64,000 nt of DNA, taken from the NCBI RefSeq assembly GCF_020536995.1, contig NC_068356.1, forward strand, positions 83,883,672 to 83,947,671, written 5' to 3'. Every line of letters begins with the position of its first letter. The stretch's first letter is position 1. The notes under the pieces are model-generated. The model did not search any database. It was not told the origin of the DNA and was given only the letters and a program-made list of their open reading frames with translations. Of the stretch, positions 58,143 through 64,000 are shown piece after piece. The position numbers and the translations under genes are program-made. The DNA is from Dreissena polymorpha (Eukaryota; Mollusca; Bivalvia; Myida; Dreissenidae).

Positions 58143-59130
58143 CCTAATCTGTTGCTTTATTAAAAAAATCGGTTGTTTCAGATAATAATGAAAACACTGA
58201 CCTTATAGGCAGCTTGGTGGGATCGGTCCCAACAATAACCTGATATTATGCTGGATGCTAGACCTAAGAAAGGTAATGACCCTTTACCCGAAAATAAGGA
58301 GAAACAAGGGAATGTCAATGCCCCAGAGAAGTTGGAAACAGTAGTTTCACATTTGGAAGACGTCAATGAGGTCTTTACGATGGCTGCATAAACTAGATGC
58401 AACAAAAAAAACAAGGTAAATGCAGCTGATTAAGTGACTTTTTAACAAGTGCACAACAACAACTGCACTGTGTCCAAGAAAAAAATTGTCGACGTGAGGA
58501 CAGCGACGAATGATTTGTAAACCTCATCCGGTATTCCAGCGATGAAAAGGTTGGAAGAAAAGAAGGTTTGACACCACACTGCCTTGTGTAGAGGTGTGTC
58601 ATCTGATGAGAGGGTGCAACCCATTTCTCACAGAGCGAGTAGGGATATTTCCCACTCGAACAAACTGCAAGCCAGTAAGCTACCCCAACCATAACGTTGC
58701 AGCGACAGGAGTGTTTGTGGGATTTTATTAAGAGTCTGGCCACAATGGCAATCATTTCAGATATAGTTCGAGCAGTACGCACGTATTTTGAGTGGACTAC
58801 AGAGTACCGTAAAATGTTTCTTTTGCACTGTCTGTCAGGGACATCCCAGGATTATTGCGCCCGTAAAATGAAAAGAAATACGGAAGTGGCATATATAATT
58901 TTGTGAAACAAGCTGGACAGGAGGTTTGGTGCTGAGCTTGCGACATCAAAGACTGAGGGACCGCGTACAAACTCTTGCTCATCTTTCGATAATCAGCTGC
59001 CATTGATAGATTTTGTGATGGCTTATTAGATATTGATGCTGGACATAACCCTTTACGAAATTACACCGTACTTTTTAATCCGCAATAAATGATATTCGTT
59101 TGTTTCAGCATTCTAAGGGTGCTACGTTGA

Positions 59131-62100
59131 ATGGTCGTACCAACATTACAAAACAGCTATAGATTATTATTATTATTATACAGTACAACCACATTTAGAA
59201 AAAAAAATATCACTATCAGCCAAACAAATTTCTGTCAACATACATACATTAATAGTTTGCGGAACATATTTTGTCACATAAAAGAACTTCTATTGAAAAT
59301 TTTTGTTGACTTATTGTTTATCTCTGAAACCAAACTTGACGATAGCTTTGTTGATGTACAATTTCAAGTTGATAAATACCACATCTGGAGGGCGGACAGA
59401 AATGCACATGGTAGAGGTGTAGAAGCCTACCTCAGATCAGACCTGGCTGGAGACAGGAAGCAACCTTTGAATTCAAGGCCGTAGAATCCATCTGCATTGA
59501 AGTAATAATCGAACGTTCAAAATGGCTGATATCGGGCTTGTATCGCCCGCCCAGCTTGAAAGACACTGACTCATTTGAAGATCTCTATAAGTGTATAGAT
59601 AGAATCACTACACACTATGATAACTATATCTTTCTTGAAGATCTGAACTATGATTGCCTTATTAAAGAGAAATGTACAAATATTACTGAACTATGTGCCA
59701 TTTTTGACCTTACACATTTGGTGAAATCACCTACATGTTATACTTCAAATCATGAGCCTAGTCTTCTTGATGTTATACTTACCAACTTGCCGAAATAAAT
59801 GTTCAAACATATTGAATTTTAATTGCAGTATTAGTGACTGCCACAATATGATTGGTTTTATTTTAAATTTAACTGTCCCAACATATAAAGCTAGGTGGAT
59901 TAGCTATTGAAGTTTTAAGAAATTTGATGTAGACAATTTTTTAAATGATTTTACAAATTCAGACCTATCATTTATTAAAGGGAAATCTGGAAGTAGTTTC
60001 TGAACAATTTTCAACACAACTGACTAAAACCTTTGATAAGCATGTCCCAATTAAGCAAGAAGCCTCTTCAACATGCCCCTTATATGAACTCTACTTTGAG
60101 GAAAGCTATATATAAGAAAAAAATGATGTTTAATAAGTATTTAAGAAACAAAAATGCTGTAAATTGGGAAAATTATAGACAAGCAACGAATTTTGTAACT
60201 TAAATTAAGAATCTGTTAAAAATTATTTTCTGGATAGATATTTGGGAGGTTGTAAGCAGTCTGATTTTTGGAAGACTATAAAGCCTTTTTTTAACAAATA
60301 AGGGATCTACTTTTCAAAAGAATTTTGTACTTAGTAAGAATGATGTTTTCATATCTGACCAAGAAGAGATAAGCAATGTTTTCAATGTAACATAAATGTT
60401 GCAAAAACATAGGTGATAGCAATGTATCATGTGATGATAATCATATCAGTGTAAACAAAATAAAGGAAAATACCAGTACATGTATTATTGATGATAAGTT
60501 AGTGTTTAAGCCTGTTTCTGAAAATTTTGTTAATAAACAAATAGAAAAAATGAGTACTAAAAAGGCAACAGGGTGTGATAATATCTCAGTTAAAATGCTT
60601 AAAATAGCTTCACCTGTTATTACCTAACCACTTACAGATATGATAAATAGAAGTATAGATCAATCAATTTTCCCAGATATTATGAAAAAAGCTCAAGTTG
60701 TAACTATTCATAAGAAAAACAGTATTTTAGATAAGAGTAACTACAGACCAGTGATTCTTTTACCTGTAATGTCAAAGGTATTTGAGAGAGCCATCTATGA
60801 GAAATTGATGTCACATTTTGATAATGTTTTTAACCCTTTTCTTAGTGCATTTAGGCCCGGCTATGGTTGCAATACTGCTCTACTTAAAATTGTTGAAGAC
60901 TGGAAATACTTCTTGGACAAAAATCAGTAACTGGCAGCAATTCTGATGGATCTCTCAAAAGCCTTTGACTGTTTGCCTCATGATTTATTATTATTAAAAA
61001 TGAAATTCCATGGTATTTCTGATCAGTCTTTGAATCTTATTGAAAGTTATTTATCTAATAGGAAACAATGTGTTAAGATAGGAAATATATGTAGTAACTA
61101 TCAAGGTATCATAAAAGGTGTTCCACAAGGTTCCATACTTTGACATATTCTTTTCAACATATTCATTAATGACATATTTCATTTTATTTACACAAGCCAA
61201 TTATACAACTATGCCGATGACAAGACTTTTTCTTATACTAGTTCCTGTGTTACAGATTTAGTTAGTACATTAGAAACAGATAGCTTAACTCTTATAGACT
61301 GGTTCTCAAAAAATCATATGCAGGCAAACCCAGAGAAATTTCAGGCAATAGCTCTTGGGAAGAAAACCCTGAAGCAGAAAATTAACTTTGAATTTAATAA
61401 TATAGAAATTACACGTGAAGATGAAGTTAAATTACTTGGTGTTAATGTAGATTTTATGTTAAATTTCAATTCTCATGTATCAAGTATTTGTAAGAAAGCT
61501 TCTAGACAGCTGAATGTATTAAAACGGATTGGTAGACATCTGAATAGATTAAGCAGACTCACTATATATCACTCTTTTGTTATGTCAAACTTTAACTATT
61601 GTCCTCTGACTTGGCACTTTACCAATGAATCTAATACTAGAAAGATAGAGAAAATACAGGAAATAGCTCCGAGATTCATATATGATGATTTCTGTAGCAG
61701 CTATGATGAATTATTTGAAAAATCTGGTCTTATCTCACTGAAAGTTAAGATATGTTGCCTTAGAAGCATACAAACATCTTAATAAAATATCCCCAGAGTA
61801 TCTACATGATTTACTGCATCTAAAAAATGTTAACTATAATTTTAGGCACTATATTACTGTTGAGATACCCCTACCAAGGACAGAAAGATATGGAAAAACA
61901 TCTTTAAGGTATGCTGCTGCAAAACTATGGACAGACCTTCCGGAAAACTTCAGGAAAGCATCCTCTTGAAACCATTTCCGATCTCTAGTAAATACTTGGC
62001 ATGGAGAAAACTGCTCTTGTTCCTCGTGCGATGTCACATAATTGTCTTTTCAATAGCCTTGGCAGCGATATACCTTGATTTCTGTCATTTCGTTATTTTG

Positions 62101-62505
62101 CCATGTTATGTTGCCAGCTTTCCTATGTTATTTTGTTTTCGGTTGCTCTAGTTTATAGTTCATAGATAGCTTAGCAAAGTCTAGAACGATTGGTTGCATG
62201 CTCATAATAGCCTTATTAGTCTGTAATGCTTTAAATGCTTTACACGTGCTTGATTATATGTGCTGAATACTATTCTTAATCATATACGCTTAGTCATACT
62301 TGTACTAGTCTATGTCTATTTTGAATGTCCGGTTTTAACAATGTGCTATCCTTGCTAGAAGTGCATAAATTTAATTATATGTATACTCTGTCTTGTGAGG
62401 TACCTTCTGCTTAGTTCCTTACAAATCTAATATGAGGGGATAGTCGATCTCTTATGTTACCTGTTTGTGTATCCGACTTTGTAAATTAAATTTACTTGAC
62501 TTCAA
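59131..62505 (+). mobile_element. CR1-group LINE, nearly full length, inactive
   Basis: Endonuclease region ~59250-59800: LLFISETKLDDSF, RADRNAHGRGV, YRPPSLKDTDSFEDLY, FLEDLNYDCL (family GDLNYD, here Glu for Gly) and SLLDVILTNLP. A decayed linker follows. The RT is at 60640-61780: SNYRPVILLPVMSKVFERAI, AFRPGYGCNTALLK, MDLSKAFDCLPHDLLLLKM, GVPQGSIL, YADD at 61210-61221, and KLLGVNVDFMLNFNSHVS. The C-terminal part (61780-62030) is in another frame with TWHGENCSCSS. Breaks: TAA at 60928-60930, TGA at 61141-61143, a frame change near 61770 and several between 59484 and 60640. The 3' UTR ends about 62505 at TTACTTGACTTC. No target duplication resolved. It starts close to the end of the gag fossil. 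Confidence 0.82.
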
Positions 62506-64000
62506 CCGTAACCACTCATTGTTTTACTGACAACGTATTACCGATGTGGCATAATATAATTCAATCAATAGTGTAAGTTTACTGAGCCATTAAGCCATTT
62601 ATTTACAGATTCACTGTTGCACGGAGAAAGATAAGTAATTGTGTGTGCTGAATATGTAATGTCTAATGCGTTCAAGGGTCTTCGCAATGCACGAGAATGT
62701 CCATTTTGTGTAAACAGAGGATTCCACAATTTAGCTTATGGACATTATTGACGTGTGAAAATAACAATTTATTCAATGTTTTAAGTAAAATTGTTGTTAC
62801 TTAATTGTACCAAATATCACTATGTTCTGTCACTAGTTTTTATTTTAAAGAGCAGTTTATATAGAAGCTTTGATCAGCCAAATATCACTGCTAAATTTTT
62901 CCGCAAAAAAGCCTCTATATGTTATGCCGCCAACTATTAAGGTAAATAAGGGCTTGCTCTTTTTGTGTTATCCTTTATATTAGAAAGCATGCCATGGTTC
63001 ACTTAATGTCAAAGGTAGTCTACCGGTTTTACTTGTTAGTTATAAATACATTGTGTATATCACTGATATGATAGTTTGTTTAAAATGAACCAGACTGTGC
63101 TACCTATGCCGAAATAAAGTTGCTATCTAAATAATGTTGTTGTTGTTGTTATATTTGTTCTACAAGGACTTTAACAGAATGCACTTTTGATGTACTGCTT
63201 TGAGCCAAATCAAAAGCAGGGAGAAGTCAATAGAATACCAAATGCATTACATTTAAAAAAACACGTTTTACAATGTTTACATGGCAAATATAACCATTCT
63301 TCCTGTATGTGTTATGTTAGTAAATACCACAATGAAGTTATACAACATAAATTTAGATGTCATCGAATAATAGAAAGGTCACTTAAATAATTAATGTCCA
63401 AAGACAAGTATCTAGCTTAAAAAAAACTTAAACAAGGATTAGGTAGACAACATCATCAAGTAACTAGTTATTAACAACCCAAACATTCAAGTGTTTCAGC
63501 GGGCTGCCTTTTACAAATTCTGTTAAGGTGAAAAAGATGCTTTACCATAGAGTTTCTTATTTTTCAAACACAACAATTTGAGGACTTCATGACTGTCCTA
63601 CAAAAAATATTAAAAAAATTATTTAAACAATAAATGCTGTATAAGATTCAAACAATAACGTATGTATAGGAATTAAAAAAAACTGACTATGAAAGATGTC
63701 AATACTTATAGGTGACCATCTATTGATATCAATGAAATAATAAAGCGTGTGTTACGTTTTCCATCAATCATTTGAACAAAACATTTGTTACTAAGATGCA
63801 CTTGGATCGTGGTTCAAATATGACGTGTTCTTTACAAGAACAAAATATGAATACATGGCTACATGTAAACAAAACAACAAAAAGATACCCTATAAAATAT
63901 ATACATAATGCACCTTTACCATAAGCTACGTAGAGATTTCACAAACGCTGAAGTTCTATTTTGTATTTTGTCCTAAGCTTAGTAAGTACGTATAATGTAA
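62506..64000. other. Unique AT-rich DNA
   Basis: Only a (TTG)n microsatellite at 63137-63151, following AATAAAGTTGCTATCTAAAT, which could alternatively be the true LINE tail. A 67-codon frame at 63187-63390 has no recognisable domain. Confidence 0.5.

Larger units (their letters stand above)
54310..58199 (+). mobile_element. hAT DNA transposon, 3.89 kb, apparently complete
   Basis: CAGTGTTTTCATTATT at the left is exactly inverted at the right (AATAATGAAAACACTG, ending 58199), 16 of 16. ACCTT lies directly on both sides (54305-54309 and 58200-58204), so the target duplication appears to be 5 bp rather than the usual 8 of hAT; I recall 5- and 6-bp subgroups being described. AATCGGTTGTTT occurs just inside both ends. 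Contents in order: an 88-bp tandem duplication in the promoter region, exon 1, an intron of ~690 bp, a long exon 2 and a GC-rich hairpin block before the right end. Confidence 0.9.
53329..59090 (+). mobile_element. Second Gypsy-type fossil (LTR, PBS, gag remnant), split by a hAT insertion
   Basis: TTGGTGTCAGAAG at 54208-54220 is a primer-binding-site motif used by many Gypsy elements. Upstream DNA from roughly 53329 (TGTTGTAACCC) would be its LTR, with a TATA-like TTTATAAATT at 53717 and an internal ~90-bp duplication near 53940-54075. The leader is cut at 54309 by the hAT element and resumes at 58200. A gag-like piece follows (EYRKMFLLHCLSGTSQDYCA near 58800). No pol or second LTR is seen before the LINE at 59.1 kb. 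Broken (perhaps ten or more breaks besides the insertion); older than the hAT. LTR limits are tentative. Confidence 0.5.

Overview
Eukaryotic, AT-rich, intron-bearing DNA with almost no protein-coding density and a very high load of non-autonomous transposons. The nested-hairpin repeat with termini near TTAATGCATGTGCG (about a dozen copies), the repeat ending in a CCCCCGATCTTTCGATCC hairpin, and the classes of LINE and Harbinger present all point to a bivalve mollusc. From memory of its repeat families I would guess Dreissena (zebra or quagga mussel). That is an inference from repeats, not a proof.

Layout. 1-8.4 kb: MITEs, two copies of a TTAA-ended element carrying a tRNA-like sequence, a 31-bp array of spaced palindromes, a 24-bp array and the 3' part of a decayed LINE. 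8.4-9.5 kb: the only convincing host gene, the first coding exon (minus strand, 172 codons, then a clean splice donor) of a homeobox-type repressor resembling Gbx, with a CCAAT/GC-box promoter upstream. The homeodomain exon is not in the window. 9.5-21.9 kb: gene-free, with scattered MITEs, typical of a developmental-gene neighbourhood. 21.9-24.4 kb: a compact, complete-looking TRIM (151-bp LTRs around 101 bp) whose LTR contains a tRNA-like A box/B box pair, abutting an old LINE. 24.4-41 kb: mostly unique non-coding DNA with MITEs, a 483-bp TTAA foldback, a second interrupted TRIM LTR and a homogeneous 10 x 56-bp minisatellite.

41-46.5 kb: a nearly intact Harbinger DNA transposon with a DDE transposase on + and a convergent five-exon MADF/SANT-like partner gene on -, two smaller elements lying between them. 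It sits in a ~0.5-kb-period satellite whose unit carries a tRNA-like segment (to ~48.2 kb). 48.8-52.2 kb: an old, broken Gypsy fossil on -, split by a bivalve repeat. 52.6-53.3 kb: a LINE ORF1-like remnant. 53.3-59.1 kb: a second Gypsy fossil (LTR, primer-binding site, gag remnant) into whose leader a 3.89-kb hAT transposon has inserted; its transposase is open over 831 codons and it is flanked by an ACCTT direct repeat. 59.1-62.5 kb: a nearly full-length CR1-group LINE with few stops.

How the parts interact: apart from the one host exon, the window is a record of nested insertions. Three separate families (the TTAA MITE, the TRIM LTR and the 0.5-kb satellite) each embed Pol III-type tRNA-like promoters in a larger mobile or tandem unit. 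That recurring theme is the most interesting signal here. Boundaries given for repeats are by eye and approximate unless termini are stated.
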